64,000 bases of DNA from Cedecea neteri NBRC 105707 = ATCC 33855 (GTDB taxonomy: Bacteria > Pseudomonadota > Gammaproteobacteria > Enterobacterales > Enterobacteriaceae), in NCBI RefSeq assembly GCF_001571265.1, contig NZ_BCTL01000038.1:16279-80278 (forward strand), given 5' to 3'. Of this stretch, positions 49,774 to 59,524 are shown piece by piece. The position numbers were made by a program, and so were the translations under genes. A model generated the notes under the pieces. The model saw only the letters and a list, made by a program, of their open reading frames with translations. It was not told the DNA's origin and ran no database searches. The first letter of the stretch is position 1, and each line of letters begins with the position of its first letter.

Positions 49774-49992
49774 TCAGCCGCGAAACTGCCCGCGCGGCAT
49801 AATGTTTACCGTTTCATGGAGTTCAGACCAAACCAGCACGGCTTCGCCGCTTTGCAACTGGCGCTTCACGTCGGCGACTTTTTGCGTCAGCGAGCGCTCC
49901 TGCTCACCATAATCTGTGCCTTCGCGTAATACAAAAGATTCAATCAAGCTGTCGAGCGTTTCAGGGGCGAGATCTTGCCAGGGAATAATCAT
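49774..49992 (-). CDS. yheU: Small conserved protein YheU (UPF0270)
   Basis: 72 residues. It begins [29 protein letters not shown], has an acidic-helical body, and ends PRGQFRG. The family is small, widespread and of unknown function. It starts one base after the yheT stop, so the pair is co-transcribed. Confidence 0.92.
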   Translation of the reverse strand: MIIPWQDLAPETLDSLIESFVLREGTDYGEQERSLTQKVADVKRQLQSGEAVLVWSELHETVNIMPRGQFRG

Positions 49993-49993
49993 T

Positions 49994-51010
49994 TCAGTGG
50001 TCCAGGAAGCGGGTTAGCCAGTCAGGAATACGCTGCTCAAGCCACATTTGTGGGCGCAGTAGAGTGCCGCCTACAAAGCCAACGTGGCCGCCATAGGTGG
50101 TGAGCTGATAGTGGATATTCGGCGGCAGCGTTTCGCGGTCCGGGATCACATGGTGGTCCATAAATGGATCGTCTTTGGCGTGGATAATCAGCGTTGGCGA
50201 GGCAATGTCCGGCAAGAGCGGCATGGCGCTGCACTGGCGATAGTAGTCCAGCGCGTCGGCAAAGCCGTGAATTTTTGAGGTGATCAGGTCGTCGAACTCG
50301 CGAATACGGCGCAGGCTTTTAAGTTTACGCAGATCGATAGGCAGTGAACCCGGGTAGCTCTTCAGCTTGCGGGCGGCATTTTTTTTCAGCAGGTTCAGCA
50401 GGTAGTGCTGATAAACGCGCGAAAAGCCTTGTTCCATGTGATAGCAACATTGCTCGAGCATCAACGGTGCGGAGACGATAACTCCCGCTTTCAGCGTACA
50501 GGCTGCGCCCTGTTTTGCCATCAGGCAGGCGAGCATATTTCCGCCCAGCGAGAAACCAACTGCGGCGGTTGGGACCTCGCCGTAGCGCTGATTTAACCAG
50601 TCGAGGAAGAAGGTGCCGTCTTCGGTTTCGCCGGAGTGGTAAATACGTTCTTTACGGTTTGGCACACCGCTACAGCCGCGAAAGTGCATTACCACGCCTA
50701 ACCAGCCGCGCTTTTTAGCTGCTTCAATCATGCCGTGAGCATAGGGGCTGTGAAGGCTGCCTTCCAGGCCGTGAAACACCACCAGGCGCGGTTTGTGCAT
50801 GGCGGTTTGCGGATCTTCGCTCCACGCAAGATCGACAAAATCCCCGTCCGGCATATCCAGGCGCTGCCAGTGGGGTTTGAAATTGATTCGGCGGCGAATC
50901 AAACGTGGGATCATGGTTTGCAGATGCGGATTACTGAGTCCGCGCATCGGGCGGAAATCGTCACCTTCATCATGATGAATATTCAATTCTAAAGGACTTG
51001 TACTGGCCAT
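49994..51010 (-). CDS. yheT: Alpha/beta hydrolase YheT
   Basis: 338 residues. Hydrolase fold with the nucleophile elbow GFSLGGN (Ser near 148), strand-loop VFHGLEGS with oxyanion region, catalytic Asp in [10 protein letters not shown] and His in TTYGGHVGF. The family (ABHD1/3-like) comprises lipid or ester hydrolases. Substrate unknown. It diverges from the LysE-type exporter and heads yheT-yheU. Confidence 0.93.
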   Translation of the reverse strand: MASTSPLELNIHHDEGDDFRPMRGLSNPHLQTMIPRLIRRRINFKPHWQRLDMPDGDFVDLAWSEDPQTAMHKPRLVVFHGLEGSLHSPYAHGMIEAAKKRGWLGVVMHFRGCSGVPNRKERIYHSGETEDGTFFLDWLNQRYGEVPTAAVGFSLGGNMLACLMAKQGAACTLKAGVIVSAPLMLEQCCYHMEQGFSRVYQHYLLNLLKKNAARKLKSYPGSLPIDLRKLKSLRRIREFDDLITSKIHGFADALDYYRQCSAMPLLPDIASPTLIIHAKDDPFMDHHVIPDRETLPPNIHYQLTTYGGHVGFVGGTLLRPQMWLEQRIPDWLTRFLDH

Positions 51011-51070
51011 ATCACACTGTTAGTTTCGTTGAGTTCGCTAATTATTCTTCGGGTGTGGAGCACCCAATTC

Positions 51071-51673
51071 ATGGACTTAACGCTTTTTCTGTCGATGCTG
51101 GGCTTTCTCTGGGTCGCCGCCATCACACCTGGCCCTAATAATACGCTACTTACCGCATCCGGGGCGAATTACGGTTTCTTCCGCAGCCTGCCGCTGATGA
51201 TTGGTATCATGCTCGGGATGCAGTGCATTCTGGTGCTGGTGGCCTTCGGCGTCGGGAGTTTAATCCTGCTTTACCCCGCTCTGCACCTTATCCTGAAGAT
51301 TGCCGGGAGCGTTTACCTTTTGTGGCTGGCCTGGAAAATTGGTACGGCGAAATACGAGCGTCTGGAAACCGATGCCGCCCCGCCGTCTCCGGTGCCTTTC
51401 TGGCAGGGTGGTTTGCTGCAGGTGATAAACCCTAAAGCCTGGCTGATGGCGCTGGGTGCGGTAGCAAGTTTTAGCCTGGCGGGCGCTGCCTACCTGCATT
51501 CCGTAGCGATGATTAGCATAGGGATTGCGTTGGTGAACATCGTGGCCGGCGTTATCTGGATAGCCTTTGGCAGCCTGATTGGCCTGTTCCTGCGCAGCCG
51601 CCGTTCCTGGGCTATTTTCAACGTCAGCATGGGCGTGCTAACCGCAGCCTGCGTGCTGCTTATCTGGCGCTGA
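51071..51673 (+). CDS. LysE/RhtB-family amino acid exporter
   Basis: 200 residues from the ATG at 51071 (MDLTLFLSMLGF); an upstream TTG at 51029 is possible. Six membrane helices and the family mark AAITPGPNNTLL near the N-terminus, plus QVINPKAWLMALGA in the middle. Such proteins export threonine, homoserine, cysteine-pathway compounds or similar. It is not part of the E. coli gene order between yheT and yheS, so it is an added gene. Substrate unknown. Confidence 0.88.
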   Translation: MDLTLFLSMLGFLWVAAITPGPNNTLLTASGANYGFFRSLPLMIGIMLGMQCILVLVAFGVGSLILLYPALHLILKIAGSVYLLWLAWKIGTAKYERLETDAAPPSPVPFWQGGLLQVINPKAWLMALGAVASFSLAGAAYLHSVAMISIGIALVNIVAGVIWIAFGSLIGLFLRSRRSWAIFNVSMGVLTAACVLLIWR

Positions 51674-51680
51674 GAGCAAA

Positions 51681-51702
51681 CCCTCTCCTCGTGAGGAGAG
51701 GG
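51681..51702. repeat. CCCTCTCCTC hairpin between the exporter and yheS
   Basis: CCCTCTCCTC (51681-51690) with its complement GAGGAGAGGG (51693-51702), two-base centre. It lies between convergent genes with no T-tract; similar in sequence to other CCCTCTCC palindromes in the window. Confidence 0.6.
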
Positions 51703-51715
51703 GAAAACTTAGCGT

Positions 51716-53620
51716 TTAGTCGCTCTGCAGCATCTGCTCAAGCTGTTCCTGAGCATCCAGCCATTCCATCTCGCACTCTTCCAGCGCCGACTTCACTTTT
51801 ACCTGCGTTTGCAGACATTCGTTCATCTCGGCTTTACGGCTTTGGTCGTAGATCGCGCTGTCTGCCAGCTTCTCTTCTACTTCAGAAAGCTGAGCGTTTA
51901 GCTTTTCCATCTGCTTTTCAAGCTGGGTGATTTGCTTGCGCAGCGGCTGGGTTTGCGTGCGAAGCTCGGCCTCACGGCGCTTCTGGTCCTTGCGGGCCTG
52001 CGCGCTGTTGGCGTTGTCTTTCGCGGCATCTGCAGGCTGGTTTTCCTGCTTTTGCAGGTCGCTCAGCCACTGTTGGTAATCCTCAAGGTCACCGTCGAAA
52101 GCTTCCACTTTGCCGTCGTGCACCAGATAGAGATCGTCCGTGGTGGAACGTAGCAGATGTCGGTCGTGCGAAACCACAACCAGCGCGCCCTCAAAATCGA
52201 TTAGCGCTTCGGTCAGCGCCTGGCGCATGTCGAGATCAAGGTGGTTCGTCGGTTCATCAAGCAGCAGCAGGTTAGGGCGCTGCCAGACAACCAGCGCCAG
52301 CACCAGCCTGGCTTTTTCACCACCGGAAAACCGTGCCGTTTGCTCCGCCACTTTATCGCCCTGGAAACCAAAGCCGCCAAGGTAGTCGCGCAGCTGCTGT
52401 TCCAGCTCGCGGGGAGCAATCCGGGCCAGATGCTGAAGCGGCGATTCGTCGGCACGCAGGTATTCCAGCTGATGCTGGGCGAAGTAGCCGAGCTTGATGC
52501 CTTTGGCGAGGCCAATGTCCCCCTGCAGCGGTTCTAGTTCACCTGCCAGCAGTTTGATTAACGTGGATTTACCTGCCCCGTTACGCCCAAGCAGGCCTAT
52601 ACGCGAGCCGGGAACCAGGTTCAGCTTGATGGAGTTCAGGATCACCCGCTCGCCGTAGCCCGCGCTAACCTTTTCCATCCGCAGCAGCGGGTTGGGCAGG
52701 TTTTCTGGCGCACGGAAGCTGAAGTGGAACGGGTTATCGACGTGCGCCGGGGCAATCAGCTCCATGCGCTCCAGCATCTTCACGCGGCTTTGCGCCTGCT
52801 TGGCTTTGGATGCTTTGGCTTTAAAGCGGTCAATAAAGCTTTGTAGATGGGCCACTTTTTGCTGCTGGCTTTCGTACATCGACTGTTGCTGAGACAGGCG
52901 AGTCGCGCGCTGGATCTCAAACGATGAATAGTTGCCGGTGTACTCGAACATATTTTCCTGTTCGATATGGATGATTTTATCCACCACCGGATCGAGGAAA
53001 TCGCGGTCGTGAGAGATAAGGATCAGCGTGCCCTGGTAGCTTTTCAGCCAGCGTTCCAGCCAGATGACCGCGTCCAAATCGAGGTGGTTAGTCGGTTCAT
53101 CAAGCAGTAAAAGGTCGGAACGGCAAATCAGCGCCTGAGCGAGGTTAAGACGCATGCGCCAGCCGCCCGAGAAATCGCTTACCGGGCGTTCCAACTGTTC
53201 ATTGCTGAAACCCAGGCCGTGCAGCAGGCTTGAAGCGCGGGAACGAATGGTCCAGGCATCTACCGCATCCAATTTGCCGTGAACCAGAGCAATGGCGTGG
53301 CCGTCGTTGCGTTCGTTTGCCGCGTTAAGTTCGGCTTCCAGCTTACGGAATTCACGATCGCCATCGATGACATACTCTATGGCTGGCATGGCCAGCGCGG
53401 GCGTTTCCTGATTAACCCAGGCAAGCTGCCAGTTGCCGGGGAAGCTTGCGCTCCCGCCGTCGGCGCTTATCTCGTTTTTCAGCAACGCCAGCAGCGTGGA
53501 TTTTCCACAGCCGTTTTTACCCACCAGGCCGACTTTTTGCCCGGGGTTGATAGTGGCGGTGGCGTTATCCAGCAGAACGCGGGTGCCGCGACGAATTTGT
53601 AACGAGGAGAAAACAATCAT
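51716..53620 (-). CDS. yheS: ABC-F ribosome-associated ATPase YheS
   Basis: 634 residues. Two ABC domains without a membrane part: Walker A GKNGCGKST (about 34) and GRNGAGKST (about 345), signatures SGGWRMRL and SGGEKARL, Walker B LLLLDEPTNHLDL twice. A linker between them (about 240-290) and a charged coiled-coil C-terminus (about 530-630). ABC-F proteins act at the ribosomal E-site to relieve stalling. It is adjacent to kefG as in E. coli, transcribed divergently. Confidence 0.95.
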   Translation of the reverse strand: MIVFSSLQIRRGTRVLLDNATATINPGQKVGLVGKNGCGKSTLLALLKNEISADGGSASFPGNWQLAWVNQETPALAMPAIEYVIDGDREFRKLEAELNAANERNDGHAIALVHGKLDAVDAWTIRSRASSLLHGLGFSNEQLERPVSDFSGGWRMRLNLAQALICRSDLLLLDEPTNHLDLDAVIWLERWLKSYQGTLILISHDRDFLDPVVDKIIHIEQENMFEYTGNYSSFEIQRATRLSQQQSMYESQQQKVAHLQSFIDRFKAKASKAKQAQSRVKMLERMELIAPAHVDNPFHFSFRAPENLPNPLLRMEKVSAGYGERVILNSIKLNLVPGSRIGLLGRNGAGKSTLIKLLAGELEPLQGDIGLAKGIKLGYFAQHQLEYLRADESPLQHLARIAPRELEQQLRDYLGGFGFQGDKVAEQTARFSGGEKARLVLALVVWQRPNLLLLDEPTNHLDLDMRQALTEALIDFEGALVVVSHDRHLLRSTTDDLYLVHDGKVEAFDGDLEDYQQWLSDLQKQENQPADAAKDNANSAQARKDQKRREAELRTQTQPLRKQITQLEKQMEKLNAQLSEVEEKLADSAIYDQSRKAEMNECLQTQVKVKSALEECEMEWLDAQEQLEQMLQSD

Positions 53621-53741
53621 AAAGCGCCGTATGTTCAGAGTATGTTAAATTGTCATTGTAATTCGTTAACATGTCGCCTGGGCAACAGGTCGGGCTGCAT
53701 GGTAGCCCAAAATAATGACTATGACGACGCCCTGGAGGGTA

Positions 53742-54296
53742 ATGATGTCGCAGCCGCCGAAAGTTTTGCTGCTGTATGCCCATCCGGAATCCCAGGACTC
53801 GGTGGCTAACCGGGTTTTGCTTCAGCCGGCTCTGCAGCTTGAAAATGTGACCGTGCACGATCTCTACGCTCACTATCCCGATTTCTTTATCGATATTTAC
53901 CACGAACAGTCATTGCTGCTGGAGCACGATGTCATTGTTTTTCAACACCCTCTTTATACCTACAGCTGCCCCGCGTTGCTGAAAGAGTGGATGGATCGCG
54001 TCTTAAGCCGTGACTTTGCCAGCGGCATCGGAGGCAACGCGCTGGCGGGAAAGTACTGGCGCAGCGTGATCACCACCGGCGAGCCGGAAGGGGCCTATCG
54101 CTATGATGGCTATAATCGTTTTCCCTTAACCGAAATTTTACGCCCCTTTGAGCTCACCGCCGCGATGTGCAAGATGCACTGGCTGATGCCGATTATCGTT
54201 TACTGGGCGCGTCGCCAGTCTAAGCAAGAGCTGCAAAGTCATGCGAAAGCTTATGGTGAGTGGCTGGCGAATCCGCTGCAGATGGGAGGGCGATGA
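53742..54296 (+). CDS. kefG: KefB-associated flavodoxin-like subunit KefG
   Basis: 184 residues from the ATG at 53742 (GGAGGG upstream; ATG at 53745 also possible). NAD(P)H-quinone-oxidoreductase/flavodoxin fold: [52 protein letters not shown]. The family activates KefB potassium efflux and may sense quinones. Its stop overlaps the kefB start by one base (TGATG). Confidence 0.95.
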   Translation: MMSQPPKVLLLYAHPESQDSVANRVLLQPALQLENVTVHDLYAHYPDFFIDIYHEQSLLLEHDVIVFQHPLYTYSCPALLKEWMDRVLSRDFASGIGGNALAGKYWRSVITTGEPEGAYRYDGYNRFPLTEILRPFELTAAMCKMHWLMPIIVYWARRQSKQELQSHAKAYGEWLANPLQMGGR

Positions 54297-56101
54297 TGGA
54301 AGGTTCTGATTTACTGTTGGCGGGGGTGCTGTTTCTCTTCGCGGCCGTTGTTGCCGTGCCCATTGCCGCTCGTTTAGGCATTGGCGCCGTGCTGGGCTAT
54401 TTGCTGGCAGGCATCGCCATTGGCCCGTGGGGCTTAGGTTTTATCAGTGACGTCGATGAAATTCTGCACTTCTCCGAGCTGGGCGTGGTGTTCCTGATGT
54501 TTATCATCGGCCTGGAGCTGAATCCGTCGAAGCTGTGGCAGTTGAGGCGCTCCATCTTTGGCGTCGGAGCGGCGCAAGTGATCCTCAGCGCGGTGGTGCT
54601 GGCGGGCCTGCTGATGCTGACGAACTTCTCCTGGCAGGCGGCAGTCGTGGGCGGTATCGGCCTTGCCATGTCCTCGACGGCGATGGCGCTGCAGCTGATG
54701 CGCGATAAAAGCATGAACCGCAGCGAATCGGGCCAACTGGGCTTTTCGGTACTCTTGTTCCAGGACCTGGCGGTGATCCCGGCGCTGGCGCTGGTGCCGC
54801 TGCTGGCCGGAAACGGTGACGATCACACCGACTGGATTAAAGTTGGCCTGAAGGCGCTGGCGTTTATCGGCATGTTATTGGGCGGGCGCTATCTGCTTCG
54901 CCCGGTCTTCCGCTTTATTGCCGGTTCCGGGGTACGTGAAGTCTTTACCGCGGCTTCGCTATTACTGGTGCTTGGTTCGGCGCTGTTTATGGATGCGCTT
55001 GGGTTTTCTATGGCGCTGGGGACGTTTCTGGCCGGCGTGCTGCTGGCGGAAAGTGAATACCGTCACGAGCTTGAAATTGCCATCGATCCGTTCAAAGGCC
55101 TGCTGTTAGGACTGTTCTTTATCTCTGTCGGCATGGCGCTAAACCTGGGCGTTCTGTTTACCCATCTGTTGTGGATTGCGGTAAGCGTCGTTGCGCTGGT
55201 GGCGGTGAAAGCCACCATTTTGTATGGCCTGTCGCGCGTCTATGGTTTACGCAGTTCGGAAAGACTGCAGTTTGCCGGAGTGCTGAGCCAGGGGGGCGAG
55301 TTTGCCTTTGTGCTGTTTTCCGCTGCCGCCTCGCAGAAGCTGTTCCAGGGCGAGCAAATGCCGCTGCTGCTGGTGACGGTGACGCTGTCGATGATGACCA
55401 CGCCGCTGCTAATGAAGGGCGTGGATGCGATTCTTGCCCGGCGCTTTAATCCCGGCGATGAAACGGAGGAGACGCCATACGTTGAGGACGATCATCCGCA
55501 GGTCATCATCGTCGGATTTGGGCGCTTTGGTCAGGTGATTGGCCGCCTGTTGATGGCTAATAAGATGCGTATCACCGTTCTTGAGCGGGATATCAGCGCC
55601 GTGAGCCTGATGAGAAAGTACGGCTATAAGGTCTATTACGGCGATGCGACGGAAGTGGAGCTGCTGCGTTCCGCTGGCGCAGAAGCGGCGAAATCCATTG
55701 TTATCACCTGCAATGAGCCGGAAGATACGATGCGGATTGTTCATCTCTGTCAACAACACTTTCCACATCTGGCCATACTGGCGCGTGCCCGTGGCCGCGT
55801 TGAGGCACATGAATTGTTGCAGGCCGGCGTTAAGCTGTTTTCGCGTGAAACCTTCTCAAGCGCCCTTGAGCTTGGACGTAAAGCATTGCTCACGCTGGGT
55901 ATGCATCCGCATCAGGCGCACCGTGCGCAGCAGCACTTCCGCCGCCTGGATATGCGTATGCTGCGAGAGCTAATGCCCATCCATACCGATAGTGCGCAGA
56001 TTTCCAGGGTGCGTGAAGCCCGCCGTGAGCTGGAAGAGATTTTCGAACGTGAAATGCAACAAGAGCGTCGGCAGCTGGACGGCTGGGACGAATTTGAATA
56101 G
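54296..56101 (+). CDS. kefB: Glutathione-gated potassium-efflux antiporter KefB
   Basis: 601 residues from the ATG at 54296, the same as E. coli; an ATG at 54293 in frame is the alternative. Monovalent cation:proton antiporter-2 domain of about twelve helices (1-385, including [24 protein letters not shown] core near residue 150), then a KTN/RCK domain with [14 protein letters not shown] (about 408-421) and a charged C-terminal tail. Glutathione holds it closed; electrophile adducts open it, acidifying the cell. It forms a pair with kefG. Confidence 0.97.
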   Translation: MEGSDLLLAGVLFLFAAVVAVPIAARLGIGAVLGYLLAGIAIGPWGLGFISDVDEILHFSELGVVFLMFIIGLELNPSKLWQLRRSIFGVGAAQVILSAVVLAGLLMLTNFSWQAAVVGGIGLAMSSTAMALQLMRDKSMNRSESGQLGFSVLLFQDLAVIPALALVPLLAGNGDDHTDWIKVGLKALAFIGMLLGGRYLLRPVFRFIAGSGVREVFTAASLLLVLGSALFMDALGFSMALGTFLAGVLLAESEYRHELEIAIDPFKGLLLGLFFISVGMALNLGVLFTHLLWIAVSVVALVAVKATILYGLSRVYGLRSSERLQFAGVLSQGGEFAFVLFSAAASQKLFQGEQMPLLLVTVTLSMMTTPLLMKGVDAILARRFNPGDETEETPYVEDDHPQVIIVGFGRFGQVIGRLLMANKMRITVLERDISAVSLMRKYGYKVYYGDATEVELLRSAGAEAAKSIVITCNEPEDTMRIVHLCQQHFPHLAILARARGRVEAHELLQAGVKLFSRETFSSALELGRKALLTLGMHPHQAHRAQQHFRRLDMRMLRELMPIHTDSAQISRVREARRELEEIFEREMQQERRQLDGWDEFE

Positions 56102-56168
56102 TAAGCCAGCCCGTTGAAGAAATACCTACGATAGAGATTTGATCGGCGGAAGCAAAAAATAAACCAGG

Positions 56169-56188
56169 AAAATCAATTTATTGATTTT
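56169..56188. repeat. Small inverted repeat after kefB
   Basis: AAAATCAA (56169-56176), TTTA, TTGATTTT (56181-56188). An AT-rich eight-base stem 70 bases past the kefB stop. Confidence 0.5.
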
Positions 56189-56200
56189 CGCCAGATAACC

Positions 56201-56236
56201 AAAAAGAGGGAAAAACCACGCTTTTTCCCTCTTTTT
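56201..56236. terminator. Fifteen-bp perfect hairpin between kefB and yheV
   Basis: AAAAAGAGGGAAAAA (56201-56215) pairs perfectly with 56222-56236; loop CCACGC. A- and T-rich arms with a GAGGG core; would terminate in either direction. It separates kefB from yheV by transcription if active. Confidence 0.7.
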
Positions 56237-56256
56237 CAGAACATCAGGTGAAGCCA

Positions 56257-56457
56257 ATGTCAGTGCGTAAACGTTTTATTGCCGGGGCCGTTTGCCCCAA
56301 GTGCCAGGCGAAGGATTCCCTTGCCCTGTGGCGCGAGAACAACGTTGATATCGTTGAGTGCGTGAAGTGCGGCCATCAGATGCGCGAGGCCGATAAGCAG
56401 GTTCGCGAGCACGTTCGTGAGCAGGAGCAAGTGATAGGGATTTTTCATCCAGACTAG
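56257..56457 (+). CDS. yheV: Zinc-ribbon protein YheV
   Basis: 66 residues from the ATG at 56257 (GTG at 56248 is in frame but unneeded). Two CxxC pairs, CPKC and CVKC (about 13-16 and 35-38), forming a zinc ribbon in a small basic-acidic protein ending QVIGIFHPD. Function unknown; it lies between kefB and slyD as in E. coli. Confidence 0.92.
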   Translation: MSVRKRFIAGAVCPKCQAKDSLALWRENNVDIVECVKCGHQMREADKQVREHVREQEQVIGIFHPD

Positions 56458-56555
56458 CGAGATGAAGCAGCTTTTTTTAAGCTAGAGAGTACAGCGGCGC
56501 AGATTTCCGCTACAATCGGCGCCAGTTTTTTCCCTACGCTCGTTCAGGAGATATC

Positions 56556-57128
56556 ATGAAAGTAGCAAAAGACCTGGTGGTCAGCCTGGCTTATCAGGTA
56601 CGTACAGAAGACGGTGTGTTGGTCGATGAGTCTCCGGTGAGCGCGCCGCTGGACTACCTGCACGGTCACGGTTCCCTGATTTCTGGCCTGGAAACGGCGC
56701 TGGATGGCCACGAAGTTGGCGACAAGTTTGACGTTGAAGTGGGCGCGAACGACGCCTACGGTCAGTACGACGAAAACCTGGTGCAGCGTGTACCGAAAGA
56801 CGTCTTCATGGGCGTTGACGAGCTGCAGGTTGGTATGCGCTTTATGGCGGAAACCGACCAGGGTCCAGTGCCGGTCGAAATTACCGAAGTGGAAGACGAG
56901 CACGTTGTGGTTGACGGCAACCACATGCTGGCCGGTCAGAACCTGAAATTCAACGTGGAAGTTGTTGCTATCCGCGAAGCGACCGCTGAAGAACTGGCTC
57001 ATGGCCACGTTCACGGTGAGCACGATCATCACCACGACCACGATCACGATGGTTGCTGTGGTGGTCACGGCCACGATCACGACCATGGTAAAGGTGGTTG
57101 CGGCAACGGCGGCTGTGGTTGCCACTGA
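56556..57128 (+). CDS. slyD: FKBP-type peptidyl-prolyl isomerase and nickel metallochaperone SlyD
   Basis: 190 residues. FKBP domain (about 1-70 and 130-145) with an IF chaperone insert, then a metal-binding tail from about 147 that is extremely rich in His, Cys, Asp and Gly (GHVHGEHDHHHDHDHD, CCGGHGHDHDHGKGG, ending CGNGGCGCH). It folds proteins in the cytoplasm and stores nickel for hydrogenase maturation. The gene is monocistronic with its own terminator. Confidence 0.97.
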   Translation: MKVAKDLVVSLAYQVRTEDGVLVDESPVSAPLDYLHGHGSLISGLETALDGHEVGDKFDVEVGANDAYGQYDENLVQRVPKDVFMGVDELQVGMRFMAETDQGPVPVEITEVEDEHVVVDGNHMLAGQNLKFNVEVVAIREATAEELAHGHVHGEHDHHHDHDHDGCCGGHGHDHDHGKGGCGNGGCGCH

Positions 57129-57142
57129 TCGCTGTGAAAGAG

Positions 57143-57168
57143 AAAAGGCCGCATTAGCGGCCTTTTTT
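57143..57168. terminator. Terminator between slyD and slyX
   Basis: Ten-base perfect stem AAAAGGCCGC (57143-57152) with GCGGCCTTTT (57157-57166), loop ATTA, TT following; also serves slyX on the other strand. Confidence 0.85.
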
Positions 57169-57179
57169 ACGTCTGTTAT

Positions 57180-57398
57180 TCAGTAATGCGGCGGTGGCGT
57201 TTCTTCAGATTCAGAGGCGATCATCGACGGCTGGCTGGCTTTCAGCTTTTCGACCAACAAACGGAAATGCTCGCGAAGTTTGACCATCTCAAGTTCGTGC
57301 GCCGTTACGGTCTGGTTCAGCTCTTCAATCGTAATCTCCTGAAAGGCGAGACGACTCTCGAGATCTTCCAGCCGTTGTTCGGTGGATTTAGTGTGCAT
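57180..57398 (-). CDS. slyX: Coiled-coil protein SlyX
   Basis: 72 residues from the ATG at 57398, the E. coli length; a longer frame to 57515 is not supported. It is almost entirely one coiled coil ([43 protein letters not shown]) ending in the conserved EETPPPHY. Function unknown. It converges on slyD and diverges from fkpA. Confidence 0.92.
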   Translation of the reverse strand: MHTKSTEQRLEDLESRLAFQEITIEELNQTVTAHELEMVKLREHFRLLVEKLKASQPSMIASESEETPPPHY

Positions 57399-57485
57399 GG
57401 CGGTTCCCCTTTTGCCTGCTCGATGGACAATATGCGGTGATTTTACTGAAAATGACCCAGCTTTACAGCGCAGAAGCACGTAGAA

Positions 57486-57515
57486 GGAAACTTCTTTAAA
57501 CAAAAAGAATCTCAA
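57486..57515 (+). promoter_or_regulatory. Sigma-E-type promoter of fkpA
   Basis: GGAAACTT (57486-57493) and TCTCAA (57510-57515) with a 16-base spacer fit the extracytoplasmic stress sigma factor consensus (GGAACTT, TCTGAA) and lie about 110 bases before the ATG. FkpA is a known sigma-E member in E. coli. Confidence 0.6.
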
Positions 57516-57628
57516 TTTGACTCGATAACTCGCTGAGAGATTGTGTAGATTTCTTTCACGACGTTATAGTACGTCACTTAGTTTATTTGAAACCCTGGGG
57601 TGAGAGGCCCCGGCCCTTGGAGAAATGG

Positions 57629-58456
57629 ATGAAATCATTATTTAAAGTAACGCTTCTGGCGACCACAATGGCCGTTGCCCTTAATGCTCCTGCTTTTGCG
57701 GCGCCTGCTGCTGCGAAAGATGCACCTGCGGCTCAGGCTGACAGCAAAGCGGCCTTTAAGAACGACGACCAGAAAGCAGCCTATGCGCTGGGCGCATCGC
57801 TCGGGCGTTACATGGAAAACTCCCTGAAAGAGCAAGAGAAATTGGGGATCACCCTGGATAAAGCTCAGCTGATCGCGGGCGTACAGGATGCGTTTGCGGA
57901 TAAGAGCAAACTGTCCGATCAGGAAATTGAACAAACTCTGCAGGCGTTCGAGACTCGCGTAAAAGCCTCCGCTCAGGAGAAAATGGAGAAGGACGCTAAA
58001 GAGAACGCAGACAAAGGCAAAGCCTTCCGTGATGCTTTCGCGAAAGAGAAAGGCGTTAAAACCTCTTCTACTGGCCTGATGTATAAAGTTGAGAAAGACG
58101 GTACCGGTGATGCGCCGAAGGATACTGATACCGTTGTGGTTAACTACAAAGGTACGCTGATCGACGGCAAAGAGTTTGATAACTCTTATACCCGCGGTGA
58201 GCCACTGTCCTTCCGTCTTGATGGCGTTATCCCAGGCTGGACCGAAGGCCTGAAAAACATCAAGAAAGGCGGCAAGATTAAGCTGGTTATTCCACCAGAG
58301 CTGGCTTACGGCAAAACCGGCGTGCCGGGGATCCCTGCCAACTCTACGCTGGTGTTTGAAGTTGAGTTGTTGGACATCAAACAAGCGCCAAAAGCTGACG
58401 CTAAACCAGCCGCTGCTGCAGATGCTAAAGCCGCTGATGCTGCAAAAAGCAAGTAA
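57629..58456 (+). CDS. fkpA: Periplasmic FKBP-type peptidyl-prolyl isomerase and chaperone FkpA
   Basis: 275 residues from the ATG at 57629 (GGAG upstream; a TTG at 57587 in frame is not used). Signal peptide MKSLFKVTLLATTMAVALNAPAFA, then an Ala/Lys-rich stretch, the helical dimerisation domain (about 45-140) and the FKBP domain (about 155-250, KDTDTVVVNYKGTLIDGKEFDNSY, GVIPGWTEGLKNIKKGGK, GIPANSTLVFEVELLDI). It ends in an Ala/Lys-rich tail. Helps fold outer-membrane proteins. Confidence 0.96.
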   Translation: MKSLFKVTLLATTMAVALNAPAFAAPAAAKDAPAAQADSKAAFKNDDQKAAYALGASLGRYMENSLKEQEKLGITLDKAQLIAGVQDAFADKSKLSDQEIEQTLQAFETRVKASAQEKMEKDAKENADKGKAFRDAFAKEKGVKTSSTGLMYKVEKDGTGDAPKDTDTVVVNYKGTLIDGKEFDNSYTRGEPLSFRLDGVIPGWTEGLKNIKKGGKIKLVIPPELAYGKTGVPGIPANSTLVFEVELLDIKQAPKADAKPAAAADAKAADAAKSK

Positions 58457-58473
58457 TTAGCAGGTCGTTTGAG

Positions 58474-58504
58474 CCGCCGCCCACCGGGCGGCGGTTTTGT
58501 TTTT
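58474..58504 (+). terminator. fkpA terminator
   Basis: Nine-base GC stem CCGCCGCCC (58474-58482) with GGGCGGCGG (58486-58494), loop ACC, then TTTTGTTTTT. Confidence 0.9.
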
Positions 58505-58795
58505 GGCACCGGCGTTTATTCCCCACACGCGTAATGAGGAGAATAAAGACTGGAAAGCACGTCTTACGTTGTATTACCTTAGCGGGCAGCGTTTCAACCG
58601 AGTATGAGTCTGCCCTGACACCATCAAAGCGCGACAGGCTCTCTTTAGAGTAAATTGCTGACAACGTCTTTTATCCATAACACGCTCAATTTACGGCAAT
58701 AAAAATAATCGACGACGTCTTCTGATTTACCCCAAACGCCCGAGAACCCCGTTTTCCGGACGTTTGTCATCAATCTGAGAGGGTGGTATTTTTTC
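58505..58795. other. fkpA-yheO spacer with an inverted repeat
   Basis: Around 290 bases. CAAACGCCCG (58733-58742) and CGGACGTTTG (58757-58766) form an inverted repeat with one mismatch and a 14-base loop, about 30 bases before yheO; it could be an operator or a leader hairpin. No reading frame of note. Confidence 0.45.
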
Positions 58796-59524
58796 ATGTC
58801 CAATTCGCTTTTAACCAACGAAACCAGTGAACTTGATTTACTGGACCAGCGTCCTTTTGAACAAACCGACTTCGAAATATTAAAATCCTATGAAGCGGTC
58901 GTGGACGGGTTAGCGATGCTGATTGGTTCCCATTGCGAAATCGTTCTGCACTCTCTGCAGGACCTGAAATGTTCAGCCATTCGTATCGCTAATGGTGAAC
59001 ATACCGGGCGAAAAATAGGCTCGCCAATTACCGATCTGGCCTTGCGCATGCTGCACGATATGACCGGTGCCGACAGCAGCGTCTCTAAATGCTATTTCAC
59101 TCGCGCCAAAAGCGGTGTTCTGATGAAGTCGGTGACGATTGCGATTCGCAACCGCGACCAGCGCGTGATTGGATTGCTTTGCATTAACATGAACCTCGAC
59201 GTGCCGTTCTCGCAGATCATGTCGACCTTCATTCCACCAGAAACTCAGGATCAGGAAGTGCCATCCTCGGTGAACTTTGCCTCCTCCGTGGAGGATTTGG
59301 TGATGCAAACGCTGGAATTCACAATCGAAGAAGTGAATGCCGATCGTAATGTGTCGAACAACGCGAAGAACCGCCAGATAGTCCTTAACCTCTACGAGAA
59401 AGGCATCTTCGATATCAAAGATGCTATCAACCAGGTTGCCGATCGGCTGAACATTTCCAAACACACCGTTTATCTCTACATTCGCCAGTTCAAAAATGGC
59501 GACTTCCTGGGTCAGGATAAGTAA
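58796..59524 (+). CDS. yheO: PAS-like and helix-turn-helix regulator YheO
   Basis: 242 residues (E. coli 240). Residues about 25-140 form the YheO/PAS-like sensor ([39 protein letters not shown], then [28 protein letters not shown]). The C-terminal helix-turn-helix is [27 protein letters not shown] (about 205-231). It directly precedes tusD (TAATG overlap), which suggests co-transcription; its target genes are not settled. Confidence 0.93.
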   Translation: MSNSLLTNETSELDLLDQRPFEQTDFEILKSYEAVVDGLAMLIGSHCEIVLHSLQDLKCSAIRIANGEHTGRKIGSPITDLALRMLHDMTGADSSVSKCYFTRAKSGVLMKSVTIAIRNRDQRVIGLLCINMNLDVPFSQIMSTFIPPETQDQEVPSSVNFASSVEDLVMQTLEFTIEEVNADRNVSNNAKNRQIVLNLYEKGIFDIKDAINQVADRLNISKHTVYLYIRQFKNGDFLGQDK

